A stretch of DNA of 64,000 bases from Chryseobacterium ginsenosidimutans (GCF_024807225.1 NZ_JANUCO010000001.1:2170001-2234000); one strand, 5' to 3'. Positions 9,379-18,618 are shown, counted from the first letter of the stretch. Notes: generated by a model from the sequence alone, not told the origin. Numbers and translations: made by a program.

Positions 9379-10521
9379 ATGAATCGCAGAAATCTTTTAA
9401 AAACAGGCGGACTTGCCGCAATCGGAAGTGCATTAATCCCATTTTCATCTTTCGGGAAAAATCTTGAAAATAATTTATTTGAAGATAAAAATCCAATCTT
9501 ACCTTCAGTAAGTCGCAGGAAATTAGGAAAATCATTGGAAGTTTCGGCAATAGGTTTGGGTGTTCAGAATATGAGCAGAACGTATCAGACGACGATTCCG
9601 AACCGTAAAGAAATGCACAATATCATTCAAAAAGCTTTTGATAATGGGGTTACTTTATTTGATACTGCGGAAGCTTACGGACCTTTTGAATGCGAGAAAA
9701 TTTTAGGGGAAGCTACTTCTTCTTTCCGAAATAAAATTGTTATCGAAACCAAATTCGGCTGGAATATCGATCAGCAAACCGGCGCACGTTTACCCGGATT
9801 AAACAGCAAACCCGAACACATCAAACTAGTTGTTGAAGGAATGCTGAAAAGACTAAAAACCGACCGTATTGATTTATTGTATCAACATCGTGTAGATCCA
9901 GAAGTCCCGATTGAAGATGTTGTTGGCGCTATAAAAGATTTAATAAAAGAAGGAAAAGTTCTTCATTACGGACTTTCCGAGCCGGGCGTGGAAACGGTAA
10001 GAAGAGCGCATAAAATTCATCCTGTAACAGCCATTCAGAATGAATATTCATTGTTGTGGCGAGGTCCGGAACAGAAAATCCTTCCGCTTTGCGAAGAACT
10101 GGGAATTGGTTTTGTGGCATGGAGCCCTCTTGGAGTGGGTTTTACAACAGGTGCAATAGATGCCAATACAAGATTTGCTCAAGGTGATATTCGTGGTGGA
10201 GAAACCCGTTTTTCTCCTGAAAATATCACTAAAAATTTAGCAATGGTGGACATCCTTAAAAAATGGGGTGAAAAGAAAAATGCCACACCGGGGCAGATTT
10301 CACTGGCTTGGTTACTTCATCAAAAACCATTTATAGTACCGATTCCGGGGACTACACAAATGGCGCATATGCTGGAAAATGCAGGCGCAGATAATGTGAA
10401 ATTTACAGCCAATGAATTTCAGGAATTAAGCAAAGAATTGGATGTTATTAAAATCTTGGGAGAAAGACTTCCTGCTTTTGTGCAGCAATTTTCAGATGTG
10501 GAAGCACCATTGAAAAAGTAA
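9379..10521 (+). CDS. Aldo/keto reductase with Tat-like leader
   Basis: This 380-aa protein has an N-terminal NRRNLLKTGGLAAIGSALIPF segment that resembles a twin-arginine signal, implying export with folded cofactor. The barrel follows from about residue 50 (RRKLGKSLEVSAIGLGVQNM). Tetrad residues are visible in LFDTAEAYGPFE, IETKFGW and LLYQHRVD, and the cofactor site is VPIPGTTQMAHMLEN. It belongs to the YajO/GSP69-type branch and differs clearly from the cytoplasmic reductase just upstream. The pair could act on the same substrate in two compartments, which is inference. Confidence 0.88.
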   Translation: MNRRNLLKTGGLAAIGSALIPFSSFGKNLENNLFEDKNPILPSVSRRKLGKSLEVSAIGLGVQNMSRTYQTTIPNRKEMHNIIQKAFDNGVTLFDTAEAYGPFECEKILGEATSSFRNKIVIETKFGWNIDQQTGARLPGLNSKPEHIKLVVEGMLKRLKTDRIDLLYQHRVDPEVPIEDVVGAIKDLIKEGKVLHYGLSEPGVETVRRAHKIHPVTAIQNEYSLLWRGPEQKILPLCEELGIGFVAWSPLGVGFTTGAIDANTRFAQGDIRGGETRFSPENITKNLAMVDILKKWGEKKNATPGQISLAWLLHQKPFIVPIPGTTQMAHMLENAGADNVKFTANEFQELSKELDVIKILGERLPAFVQQFSDVEAPLKK

Positions 10522-10556
10522 AGGAAATTAACAAATCAATCAAAATAAAAATAAAT

Positions 10557-11636
10557 ATGATAAAAAAAATAATGCAATGTTTCGGTTTGGTCTGTTTGAT
10601 ATTCCTTTCCAATACTGAAGTTCAGTCACAAAAAAATAGTAAACAGCAACCTTTAATAATTGCTGAGCAGGGCAGTTTTGCTGTAGGAGGAACTATGGTG
10701 GCCAATACCGGAACATTTGATCCTTATAAACCGACAGCAGAAGGACAAACTTTCCGCGGAGATCACGCGTATATTTTTTATCAGATTCCTGTAAAAGCCC
10801 GTAAATATCCGTTAGTGATGTGGCATGGAATCGGGCAGTTTTCCAAAACCTGGGAAACTACTCCTGATGGACGGGAAGGTTATCAGAATATTTTTCTGAG
10901 AAGAAATTTTCCTGTTTATGTAATGGATCAGCCGAGACGTGGAAATGCAGGACGGAGTACAGTTTCTTCTAAAATTGATCCTGTTCCGGACGAGCAGCAG
11001 TGGTTCAATGTTTTCAGGGTAGGAGTTTGGCCGGATTATTATAAAGGCGTGCAATTTGCGCGCGATTCGGGAACACTTAATCAATATTTCCGAGCAATGG
11101 TTCCCAATGTTGGAACGATTGATATTGAGGTTAATACGGATGCTGCATCGGCGTTATTTAATAAAATTGGATCTGCTATTTTGGTCACGCATTCTCATTC
11201 CGGTGGAATGGGTTGGATAACGGCTATTAAAAATAAAAATGTAAAAGGTATTATTTCTTATGAACCGGGAAGTGGTTTTGTTTTTCCTGAAGGAGAATTA
11301 CCACAACCTATTGCAAGTTCTGCAGGTGCTTTGGAAGCATCTTCTGTTTCAAGAGATGATTTTATGAAATTGACTAAAATTCCGATAATCATTTATTACG
11401 GAGATAATATTCCTGAAAAACCCTCTAATATTCTTGGTGCAGATGGATGGAGAGCGCGTCTTGAAATGGCAAAATTGTGGAGAGATGTTGTGAATAAATA
11501 TGGTGGTGATGTAACGGTGGTGCATCTTCCGGAAGTAGGTCTTAAAGGAAATACACACTTTCCTTTTTCTGATCTAAATAATATTGAAGTTGCCGACTTA
11601 ATGTCAAAGTGGTTGAAAAATAAAAATTTAGATTAA
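10557..11636 (+). CDS. Secreted alpha/beta hydrolase (esterase-like)
   Basis: The 359-aa protein begins with a signal peptide (MIKKIMQCFGLVCLIFLSNTEVQSQ). The oxyanion-side motif VMWHGIGQ, the nucleophile elbow THSHSGGMG (Ser nucleophile) and a C-terminal GNTHFPFSD supplying the likely catalytic His define an alpha/beta hydrolase. It resembles exported esterases of the type found with aldo/keto reductases and cupins. It sits third in the operon, 35 bases after the preceding gene. The exact substrate cannot be read from sequence. Confidence 0.82.
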   Translation: MIKKIMQCFGLVCLIFLSNTEVQSQKNSKQQPLIIAEQGSFAVGGTMVANTGTFDPYKPTAEGQTFRGDHAYIFYQIPVKARKYPLVMWHGIGQFSKTWETTPDGREGYQNIFLRRNFPVYVMDQPRRGNAGRSTVSSKIDPVPDEQQWFNVFRVGVWPDYYKGVQFARDSGTLNQYFRAMVPNVGTIDIEVNTDAASALFNKIGSAILVTHSHSGGMGWITAIKNKNVKGIISYEPGSGFVFPEGELPQPIASSAGALEASSVSRDDFMKLTKIPIIIYYGDNIPEKPSNILGADGWRARLEMAKLWRDVVNKYGGDVTVVHLPEVGLKGNTHFPFSDLNNIEVADLMSKWLKNKNLD

Positions 11637-11654
11637 TTATTTAAATCAATATTA

Positions 11655-12272
11655 ATGCAAAAGTTTGTTTTAATAATATTATCGATAATGTGCTTTTTCT
11701 CTTGCTCAAAAGCTCAGGAAACCGTGTCTGAAAAAAACGAAGTATCAAAAGGGAAAAAAATGTTGATTGTCTATTTATCCCGAACAAAAAACACAAAAAC
11801 GGTTGCAGAGATCATTCAGAAAAATATAGGTGGAGATCTTGTTGAATTAATATTGGAAAACCCATATCCGGAAAATTATAAAGCCATTGTCGAGCAGGTA
11901 ACAAATGAAAATGAAACAGGATTTTTGCCACCTCTTAAAACAAAGATTGAAAATATTGAAAAATATGACGTCGTCTTCATTGGTTTTCCAACTTGGGGAA
12001 TGAAACTTCCGCCACCGATAAAAAGTTTTCTGAAACAATATAATCTGAAAGGTAAAACAGTCATTCCATTCAATACCAATGCGGGTTACGGAATCGGAAG
12101 CAGTTTTGACACGGTGGAAGAACTCAGTCTTGAAAGCAAAATATTGGAAGGATTTACAATAAAAGGAGGCATTGAACGTGACGGAATTTTATTTGTAATG
12201 GAAGGCAAAAAGAAAATTGAGGTAGAAAAGAAAGTGAAAGAATGGCTCACCAAAATTGGAATGTCAAAATAG
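11655..12272 (+). CDS. Flavodoxin, lipoprotein-anchored
   Basis: This 205-aa protein has a lipoprotein-type leader (MQKFVLIILSIMCFFSC) followed by a flavodoxin fold. Its FMN phosphate loop is YLSRTKNTKTVAEII (usual form T/S-x-T-G-N-T), and GFPTWGMKLPPPIKSFL and FNTNAGYGIGSSF are the isoalloxazine-contact loops. Such exported flavodoxins are common in Bacteroidota redox operons. It would carry electrons outside the cytoplasm, perhaps for the neighbouring exported reductase. The start is 18 bases after the hydrolase stop. Confidence 0.85.
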   Translation: MQKFVLIILSIMCFFSCSKAQETVSEKNEVSKGKKMLIVYLSRTKNTKTVAEIIQKNIGGDLVELILENPYPENYKAIVEQVTNENETGFLPPLKTKIENIEKYDVVFIGFPTWGMKLPPPIKSFLKQYNLKGKTVIPFNTNAGYGIGSSFDTVEELSLESKILEGFTIKGGIERDGILFVMEGKKKIEVEKKVKEWLTKIGMSK

Positions 12273-12306
12273 CAAAACAACCAAAATAATCTTAAAAAGT
12301 AAAACG

Positions 12307-13038
12307 ATGAAGCAACTGAAAATTTTAAGTTTTATAGCAGCAATAATAAGTGTTTCACTGTTTTCTAATACTATAAAAGCACAACAAATGTCAACATTAA
12401 ATTCAAAAGATAAGAGCATTATTGCTATTTCGTCATATACAGCTCAAGGCAAATTATCCGAATTAAAAAAGAGCTTAAATACAGGTCTTGATACAGGTTT
12501 AACGGTCAATGAAATAAAAGAAATTATGGTGCATACTTACGCTTATTGTGGTTTTCCTAGAAGTATCAGAGGATTGCAGACTTTTATGGAAGTTGTTGAA
12601 GAACGAAAATTAAAAGGTATCACCGACAATATCGGCAAAGACGCTTCACTTATTGCCAATGACAGCAGCAAATACGAACGCGGCAAGAAAATATTAGGAG
12701 AACTTACCGGAACTCCGCAACCCGACAAGCTTTCCGGATATTCGGCTTTTGCGCCGACAATTGATACATTTTTAAAAGAACATTTGTTTGCAGATATTTT
12801 TGAGAGAGATGTATTGAGCTATGCGCAAAGGGAATTGGTAACAATTTCTGTAATCAGTGCCATTGGTGATGCAGATCCGATGCTTCAGGCACATTTAGGA
12901 ATATCATTAAATGTAGGATGGACTTCGGAACAGTTGAAGGAATTTATTACTGTCATCAATCCGACCATTGGTAAGGAAAAATCAACAGCTGCAACGGCAG
13001 TTTTACATCAGGTTTTAAAGAATCGTCCCTCCAAATAA
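12307..13038 (+). CDS. Carboxymuconolactone decarboxylase-family protein, two CMD domains, exported
   Basis: The start is taken at MKQLKILSFIAAIISVSLF (12307), which gives a signal peptide ending near IKAQQ; an upstream in-frame ATG at 12256 overlaps the flavodoxin gene. Two CMD repeats follow, one with VNEIKEIMVHTYAYCGFPRS and one with RELVTISVISAIGDADPMLQAHL. CMD proteins are small helical proteins related to AhpD, acting as decarboxylases or peroxidase partners. The exported two-domain form in this operon fits an extracytoplasmic redox or detoxification step. 243 aa. Confidence 0.85.
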   Translation: MKQLKILSFIAAIISVSLFSNTIKAQQMSTLNSKDKSIIAISSYTAQGKLSELKKSLNTGLDTGLTVNEIKEIMVHTYAYCGFPRSIRGLQTFMEVVEERKLKGITDNIGKDASLIANDSSKYERGKKILGELTGTPQPDKLSGYSAFAPTIDTFLKEHLFADIFERDVLSYAQRELVTISVISAIGDADPMLQAHLGISLNVGWTSEQLKEFITVINPTIGKEKSTAATAVLHQVLKNRPSK

Positions 13039-13056
13039 GTATAAAAGTTAAGAGAA

Positions 13057-14154
13057 ATGAAGCAGTTAACAATTTCAATATTAGCAATAATGGCAGTGGT
13101 TGCAAACATCAATTTGAATGCACAAACAACAAATGCTCATCAGAAAGCACTCAAAATGGAACAGATAAAAGTCGTAGTTCATCATAATCCTTTTGGATTG
13201 GTTTATGATGATGCAATTACAGAAAACGTAGCAGGGAAAGTAAATATTCATCCTGTAACATATAAATTGAACGGGATTGATATTGCTGCCAATGTTTACA
13301 CTCCCGCAAATTATGACCCTTCAAAAAAATATGCAGCAATCACGGTTGCTCATCCGAATGGAGGCGTAAAAGAACAGACGGCAGGACTTTACGCACAACA
13401 TTTAGCAGAAGCTGGTTATATTACGATTGCAGCGGATGCTTCTTATCAAGGCGCAAGCGGTGGTGAACCTCGACATACCGATAAACCGATTTACAGAACG
13501 GAAGATATCCACGGAATGGCAGATTTCATTTCCCAATATCCCGGTGTTGATGCTAATAGAATTGGTGCTTTCGGGATTTGCGGTGGTGGTGGTTACACCC
13601 TAAAAGCCACTCAATCCGATAAAAGGTTTAAAGCGGTTGCGACTTTAAGTATGTTCAATTCCGGTGAAGTAAGACGTAACGGTTTTCAGAATTCAGGGTT
13701 GAATACAATACAGCAACGTTTAAAGCAAGCTTCAGATGCTCGAGCGCAGGAAGCTTCTGGTGGTAAAATAATGTATGCAGGTGTAGCGAGTGTTACCGAT
13801 GAAGAAATTGCGAAAACTCCTACTGACCTGTATCGTGAAGGATATATTTATTATTACCGAACAAATTCACATCCTAATTCCACTTTTCTTTATCCTACAA
13901 GTAGTTTATTGGATTTAATGACGTGGGATGCGGCAGAAAATATGGATTTGATTAATCAGCCATTATTGATGATCGCAGGAAGCAAAGCCGACACAAAATA
14001 TATGACAGATGAAGCCTTTCCAAAAGCGATACATGCCAAAAGCAAAGAATTATTCATTATTGATGGTGCAACGCATATTCAAACGTATTGGAGACCAGAA
14101 TATGTAGAAAAAGCAGTGAGTAAACTAACTGAATTCTTTGGAAAAAATCTATAA
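13057..14154 (+). CDS. Alpha/beta hydrolase with Cys at the nucleophile elbow
   Basis: This 365-aa exported protein (signal peptide to about NLNAQ) resembles the YcjY/dienelactone-hydrolase group. The elbow reads IGAFGICGGGGYTL with Cys at about residue 175 where most alpha/beta hydrolases have Ser. Upstream is AHPNGGVKEQTAG (oxyanion region), and DGATHIQTYW near the C-terminus supplies the His. Cys nucleophiles are known in dienelactone hydrolases. It is sixth in the operon, 18 bases after the CMD gene. Family firm, substrate unknown. Confidence 0.82.
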   Translation: MKQLTISILAIMAVVANINLNAQTTNAHQKALKMEQIKVVVHHNPFGLVYDDAITENVAGKVNIHPVTYKLNGIDIAANVYTPANYDPSKKYAAITVAHPNGGVKEQTAGLYAQHLAEAGYITIAADASYQGASGGEPRHTDKPIYRTEDIHGMADFISQYPGVDANRIGAFGICGGGGYTLKATQSDKRFKAVATLSMFNSGEVRRNGFQNSGLNTIQQRLKQASDARAQEASGGKIMYAGVASVTDEEIAKTPTDLYREGYIYYYRTNSHPNSTFLYPTSSLLDLMTWDAAENMDLINQPLLMIAGSKADTKYMTDEAFPKAIHAKSKELFIIDGATHIQTYWRPEYVEKAVSKLTEFFGKNL

Positions 14155-14194
14155 AGCTTAAAAGAAAAGAAAATTCTAATGTATTGATAAATCG

Positions 14195-14659
14195 ATGAAA
14201 AATATTGTTCCATTACTTATATCCGTATTGATTGTAGAAAGCTGTCATTCAAGGTCTAATTTTAATAATCATACAACCAGTGTTTTCCCAAAAGGCGAAA
14301 AAGTAACGAATAACAATTTTACAGGAATCGTCTGGTTGCAAATGTTAGGACAAGACGATAAATTATTGAATACTGGTGTCGGTAATGTAACTTTTGAACC
14401 GGGAGCAAGAACAAAATGGCATTTGCATCCGGCGGGACAGATTATTTTGGTAACCGATGGGATAGGATATTACCAGGAAAAAGGGCAGCCCAAAAAGATA
14501 TTACGTAAAGGTGATGTCATCAAATGTCCGCCAAATGTAGAGCATTGGCATGGCGCAAGTGAAGACTCTTATTTCGTTCAGGTCGCTGTGACGGATAATG
14601 ATAAAGGTTCGGTTGTGTGGCTACAACCTGTAACAGAAGAAGAATATCATAAGGAATAA
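14195..14659 (+). CDS. Cupin-domain lipoprotein
   Basis: This 154-aa protein has a short lipoprotein-like leader (MKNIVPLLISVLIVESC). The cupin barrel shows the first metal motif in TKWHLHPAGQIILVTDG and the second in DVIKCPPNVEHWHGA, with His residues in both, so it should bind a metal. Cupins of this group (quercetinase/YhhW-like) are commonly coupled with CMD proteins, sometimes fused. It closes the seven-gene operon; the next reading frame is a receptor stub 106 bases on. Confidence 0.85.
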   Translation: MKNIVPLLISVLIVESCHSRSNFNNHTTSVFPKGEKVTNNNFTGIVWLQMLGQDDKLLNTGVGNVTFEPGARTKWHLHPAGQIILVTDGIGYYQEKGQPKKILRKGDVIKCPPNVEHWHGASEDSYFVQVAVTDNDKGSVVWLQPVTEEEYHKE

Positions 14660-14765
14660 TCGATTACTTATTTGTGAAATTTACCTTAAAATTTCACTTT
14701 TCAGATCTGTGATTCAGAATTAATTCAGAATTGAGTTTCATTTTTGTCCTATAATAAACTCCATT

Positions 14766-15035
14766 GTGAAACAACTATCAATACTTTTAGGTTTAATACC
14801 TACGATATTAATTAATGCTCAAACTTCAAACCTGGGAACTGCCAATGGAAAACCAGCCGATACTTTCAAGGATAATCGAATTGAAAATATTCAGGAAGTT
14901 ACCATTGTCGGTAAAAAAGCAGTTGTCGAAAATAAAGTTGATAAAATAGTTTATAATGATGTAACCTCTCAAAGTGGAGCAGCAATCGATGTTTTGAGAA
15001 AAGTTCCGCAGGTAACGGTTTGTGAAAACGGGTAA
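14766..15035 (+). pseudogene. TonB-dependent receptor / outer-membrane barrel N-terminal stub
   Basis: This frame of 89 codons, probably starting at GTG, has a signal peptide (KQLSILLGLIPTILINAQ) and then EVTIVGKKAVVENKVDKIVY and SGAAIDVLRKVPQVTV. This is the start of the plug region found in large TonB-dependent or 'outer membrane beta-barrel' receptors of Bacteroidota. It ends abruptly after CENG where family members continue for 700 or more residues. No barrel sequence follows; an unrelated phosphatase gene starts 94 bases later. It is a 3'-deleted relic. Confidence 0.75.
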
Positions 15036-15097
15036 GTACTATTTTTTTAATGAATGTAATCCGGTCAAAAAATAAAGCGTCTCTTCAAAAAAGATGA

Positions 15098-15105
15098 TAG
15101 CTTTG
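15098..15105 (+). promoter_or_regulatory. -7 element TAGCTTTG before the phosphatase gene
   Basis: TAGCTTTG matches TAnnTTTG and ends 23 bases before the ATG at 15129. No clear -33 TTG is present at the usual spacing. Confidence 0.35.
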
Positions 15106-15128
15106 TAATATTCAAAAATTCAAACCTT

Positions 15129-15722
15129 ATGAGCCTAAATTCTAAAACCAATATATTTAAAAAAATCGCAATTCCATTGGTTGTGATAGCATTGTTATGT
15201 GCTGCTTTTGCGTATTATCAGAAAAAAGTACGTTATAATTTAGTAACAATTTCAGAAAATAAAGTCTATAATTCGGCTGTTATTCCGCCTAATAAATTGC
15301 CTGAAGTTTTAAATGACTACAAAATAAAAAGTGTGATCGACCTTCGTGACGGTGCAGAACAGACAGAACTTAATCCTGAAACAAAAAAGCAGGTGAACGC
15401 GGAAGAAAATGCGGTAGACAAAATTGCAGGTGTTCATTATTTTAATCTTCCGACGGATCAGATTCCTGAAGACAGTACGGTGCAGAAGTTTTTAAAGATT
15501 ATGGACAATCCCAAAAATTATCCTGTTTTGATCCATTGCCATCATGGTGTCGGTCGTTCGCGGTTGTTCAGTTCCATTTATAGGATCGAGTATGAAAATT
15601 TTTCCAATGAAGATGCAAGATCCAATGCGCGTTCTTTGTGGGAATTAAGTAATAATTTCTCAAAAAGCTCTGATAAAGGAATTTACCTTGTCAATTATCA
15701 TAAAAGAAGCATTGTAAAGTAA
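15129..15722 (+). CDS. Membrane-anchored dual-specificity/tyrosine phosphatase
   Basis: This 197-aa protein has one N-terminal membrane segment (about residues 12-30) and a cysteine-phosphatase domain outside it. The signature loop is HCHHGVGRS with catalytic Cys about 137 and Arg about 143 (C-x5-R). The preceding IKSVIDLRDG and the general acid region NLPTDQIPEDS fit the DSP/tyrosine phosphatase fold. Since the domain lies after the N-terminal segment, it probably works in the periplasm on phosphoprotein, inositol phosphate or nucleotide substrates. A terminator follows. Confidence 0.8.
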   Translation: MSLNSKTNIFKKIAIPLVVIALLCAAFAYYQKKVRYNLVTISENKVYNSAVIPPNKLPEVLNDYKIKSVIDLRDGAEQTELNPETKKQVNAEENAVDKIAGVHYFNLPTDQIPEDSTVQKFLKIMDNPKNYPVLIHCHHGVGRSRLFSSIYRIEYENFSNEDARSNARSLWELSNNFSKSSDKGIYLVNYHKRSIVK

Positions 15723-15749
15723 TAATAACCTCAAAAAAATATCGATGTT

Positions 15750-15780
15750 AAAAGCCGTTCTGTTTCAGAGCGGTTTTTTT
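15750..15780 (+). terminator. Rho-independent terminator after the phosphatase
   Basis: GCCGTTCTG-TTT-CAGAGCGG hairpin (one G-T pair) followed by TTTTTTT, 28 bases after the stop codon. Confidence 0.75.
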
Positions 15781-15970
15781 GTGATACAGCTTTTTTGTGG
15801 AGGTTTTGTTCTGATTAAAATTCTAAATTTCTTCTAAATCATTACAGATTATTGTATAAAAATTAGATGTAATGAATGGGATAAAGCTGTTGTTTCTTTC
15901 ATTCACCTATTTTTCAATGTATTGAATTAGGCTATAATTATAAATTTAATAAAAAAACTCAACAGTGATC

Positions 15971-16555
15971 ATGGATAATTTAGTAGAAGCGGTAAGCAAT
16001 TATGTGATCTTATTTCTTTCAGAAAATCTTTCGCAGAATCTCTCTTTTCACAGCATTGGTCATACCTATGATGTCGTGGGAGCGGCGCAGGAAATTGGGA
16101 CGAAAAGTAACCTTTCGGAAGAAGAAATGCTTGTTTTGCAGGTTGCAGCGTGGTTTCATGACTGTGGATATGCGAATACTTATATGGGGCATGAGGAAGA
16201 AAGTAAAAAAATAGCAAAGAATTTCTTAGAAAATTTCGGGTATGAAAAAGACTTTATTAAAGCTGTTTTAAACTGTATCGACTCAACAAAATATCCTTCA
16301 AAACCTTTCTCCTTACTGGAAAAAGTGATGTGCGATGCAGATATGTACCATTTGACGAAACCGAATTATCCAAAATACGGAAAAGCATTAAGACAGGAAT
16401 TTGAAAAATATCTCGGACTGATCTACACCGATGAAGAATGGCTGAAAAAGAACTGTAATTTCTTTAAAGATCATCAATATTATACAGATTATGGTCGAGA
16501 AATTCTTACAAAGTTTAAAGAAGTGAATATTCAATTAATGAACTGTTCGGAATAA
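15971..16555 (+). CDS. HD-domain phosphohydrolase
   Basis: The start MDNLVEAVSNYVILFL at 15971 is preferred over the GTG six bases upstream. The 194-aa protein has the HD metal set: His in SFHSIGHTYDVV (about 27-31), the HD pair in AAWFHDCGY (about 63-64) and Asp in KVMCDADMYHL. HD proteins hydrolyse phosphate esters or cyclic nucleotides; this compact form is seen in many Bacteroidota, at times next to adenylate-cyclase-like domains that are absent here. It is monocistronic. Confidence 0.82.
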   Translation: MDNLVEAVSNYVILFLSENLSQNLSFHSIGHTYDVVGAAQEIGTKSNLSEEEMLVLQVAAWFHDCGYANTYMGHEEESKKIAKNFLENFGYEKDFIKAVLNCIDSTKYPSKPFSLLEKVMCDADMYHLTKPNYPKYGKALRQEFEKYLGLIYTDEEWLKKNCNFFKDHQYYTDYGREILTKFKEVNIQLMNCSE

Positions 16556-16614
16556 ATTTTAAAGGCAGTTAATTATTTATGAAAAGAATTAAAAAGGAAT
16601 TATCAGACAATTAT

Positions 16615-17313
16615 TCAACAAATCAAAAGCAACCTATATTCACCATCATTTTCAACAGGAGCTCTATGAACACAGGGCAAAACCTGTTGCGACGGATGAT
16701 CTACCGCCAAACGCCAAAGATGTCCTTGTCCTAAATTGACAGGTTTTGCATCAGGTTTAGGCTGGTAATGAAGATCGAAGAAATAGTCTTTCAGGAAGGT
16801 TTCAAATTCCGCTTCCGGACCGTCATGTAATTCTCTAAGCTTTGCCCTGATTTCCGGAATCAAAATTTTTTGTTCAACCTGATCATTAGGAATAATATCA
16901 CTTGCAGTACCATGATATGTACATAAAAAAGTGTCCGTTCCGATGGGGGAACGATCGACATGAAACGAATAAACATCTGTTGAAAAGAAATCCAGCTCTT
17001 CATCTCGGTCATAGCATTTAAGTAAATTGAGAGAAGGCAACGCTCCAAAATCTGTCAATAACTGTAAATCATTTAAGATAATTTCCCTTGCCATATTCCC
17101 TTTTTCTGAAAGTTGTAAATCTAGAAGATCTTCAACGGAAACTTCTGTAATATTTTCTTGCAATTGAAGTTTAGATACCAATTCTTTAAAATCTCCGGCT
17201 ACATTTCTCTGCCAACAAATTGCATTCATAGTTCCATGAAAATGGGTATTTACAAGTTCGGAAAAAGTAGAAGCCAGCCCAATTTGATGGTTGTCAGAAA
17301 ATGTATTGTTCAT
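16615..17313 (-). CDS. DUF1826-family protein
   Basis: This 232-aa soluble protein has no signal peptide. It shows the family features NAICWQRNVAGDF near the start, DTFLCTYHGTASDIIPN in the middle and HLWRLAVDHPSQQVLPCVHRAP at the end. DUF1826 proteins are often linked with metal-homeostasis genes in Proteobacteria and have no confirmed activity. The conserved Cys and His residues are in keeping with metal binding. No partner genes flank it here: it stands between the HD gene (convergent) and a histidine kinase. Confidence 0.75.
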   Translation of the reverse strand: MNNTFSDNHQIGLASTFSELVNTHFHGTMNAICWQRNVAGDFKELVSKLQLQENITEVSVEDLLDLQLSEKGNMAREIILNDLQLLTDFGALPSLNLLKCYDRDEELDFFSTDVYSFHVDRSPIGTDTFLCTYHGTASDIIPNDQVEQKILIPEIRAKLRELHDGPEAEFETFLKDYFFDLHYQPKPDAKPVNLGQGHLWRLAVDHPSQQVLPCVHRAPVENDGEYRLLLIC

Positions 17314-17430
17314 ATTTTAGAAGAGATAATGAGGTATCAATTTTGGTTAATTATAATTTAATAAAGACTATCATTCAATAATATTCTTTAAAAAAGATTA
17401 ACGGCAGCATATTGTAAACTCCAAACGAGT

Positions 17431-18618
17431 TTAGTATGGGATATGAAACGTAAAACAAGTTTGTTCTTCAGTAGAATCAACCATGATTTTACCTTCGTGG
17501 GCATCGGCAATTTCACTGGCAATGTAAAGTCCAAGACCCAATCCTTCTTGTCCGTGATGTACTTTTCCTCGGGAAAATGGCTTAAAGAGATGCTTTTTTG
17601 CTTCAGGTGATATTTTATTGCCTTTATTGATGACACACAGCTCGAAGCGGTTTGACTCCGTTGTTGCCTTTACTATTATAGGAGATTGTTTTTCTCCGTG
17701 GGTAATTGCATTGCCCAATAAGTTTGAGAAAAGCTGTGCAATACGTTTGTAGTCGGCTTTTATTTCTTTATCTAAAATGAAATCTGTCTGGATCAACTTA
17801 TCCGGATGAACGATTCTGAGCTCGGTGATAACCTGATGAAGGCTGTCTTCGAGTTTTTCGCTATTTTCATAATTTAATTTGATACCTCCTCCTAAACGAC
17901 CGCTTGCAAAATCAAGGATGTTGTCAATCAAACCTTTTGTACGGATCGTAGAATCTTGAATCACTTTTGCCAGTCTCATATTCCTTTCGTTCAGTGAACC
18001 TCGGAACAGAAGCTGAACAGCATTGGAAATCGCGTTCACAGGATTGCGCAGATCGTGACCCAACATCGCAATAAACTGTTCCCTGATCTCGGCATTTTTT
18101 TGTTCTTCCAACAGCTTACCTTCAGTCTCACTTAAGGTTTGAATGGAATCCAGATTAAATGCAATAAGCTCTGCAAAAAGCTTGAACATATTGATCGTTT
18201 TTTCATTGTTCACCAATGCAGGTCTCGGATCGATGGCGCATAAAGTCCCGAAAAAATCACCATTTTTTAAAATCAAAGGAATGGAAATATAGCTTTGAAG
18301 ACCATACGTTTTCGGAGTATGATGATCAAAATAAATAGGATCTTCATCCACGTAATCTATTGCAACCGTTTCCTGAAATTCCCGTACCTGATGACACAGC
18401 GTAGTTTCTACCTTAAGCTCTCCTCCGATTCCTAATCCGAAATTGATTTTATCATTTACCGCACAAGCTATCCATCGGTCTTCGGTAACTCTTGCTACCA
18501 CTGCGTAACCCATTCCTGTGGTGCTGCATATCACCTCGAGTATATTGGCAACAGCAGGAATCTGATTAACCTGTTCGATATCCTTTTCAAAATCGTTTGC
18601 ATTAACACGGGGTTTCAT
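17431..18618 (-). CDS. GAF-domain sensor histidine kinase
   Basis: The 395-aa soluble protein has a GAF domain (about 20-160; ICSTTGMGYAVVARVTEDRW, with ISIPLILKNGDFFGTLCAID). It then has a dimerisation/phosphoacceptor helix with His about 188 in FIAMLGHDLRNPVNAI, and an HATPase domain with N-box LFSNLLGNAITHGE and G-boxes in GLGLGLYIASEIADAHEGK. There is no membrane segment and no adjacent response regulator, so it is an orphan kinase sensing a cytoplasmic signal. This GAF arrangement resembles bacteriophytochrome-related orphan kinases, but no chromophore Cys can be assigned. Confidence 0.88.
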   Translation of the reverse strand: MKPRVNANDFEKDIEQVNQIPAVANILEVICSTTGMGYAVVARVTEDRWIACAVNDKINFGLGIGGELKVETTLCHQVREFQETVAIDYVDEDPIYFDHHTPKTYGLQSYISIPLILKNGDFFGTLCAIDPRPALVNNEKTINMFKLFAELIAFNLDSIQTLSETEGKLLEEQKNAEIREQFIAMLGHDLRNPVNAISNAVQLLFRGSLNERNMRLAKVIQDSTIRTKGLIDNILDFASGRLGGGIKLNYENSEKLEDSLHQVITELRIVHPDKLIQTDFILDKEIKADYKRIAQLFSNLLGNAITHGEKQSPIIVKATTESNRFELCVINKGNKISPEAKKHLFKPFSRGKVHHGQEGLGLGLYIASEIADAHEGKIMVDSTEEQTCFTFHIPY

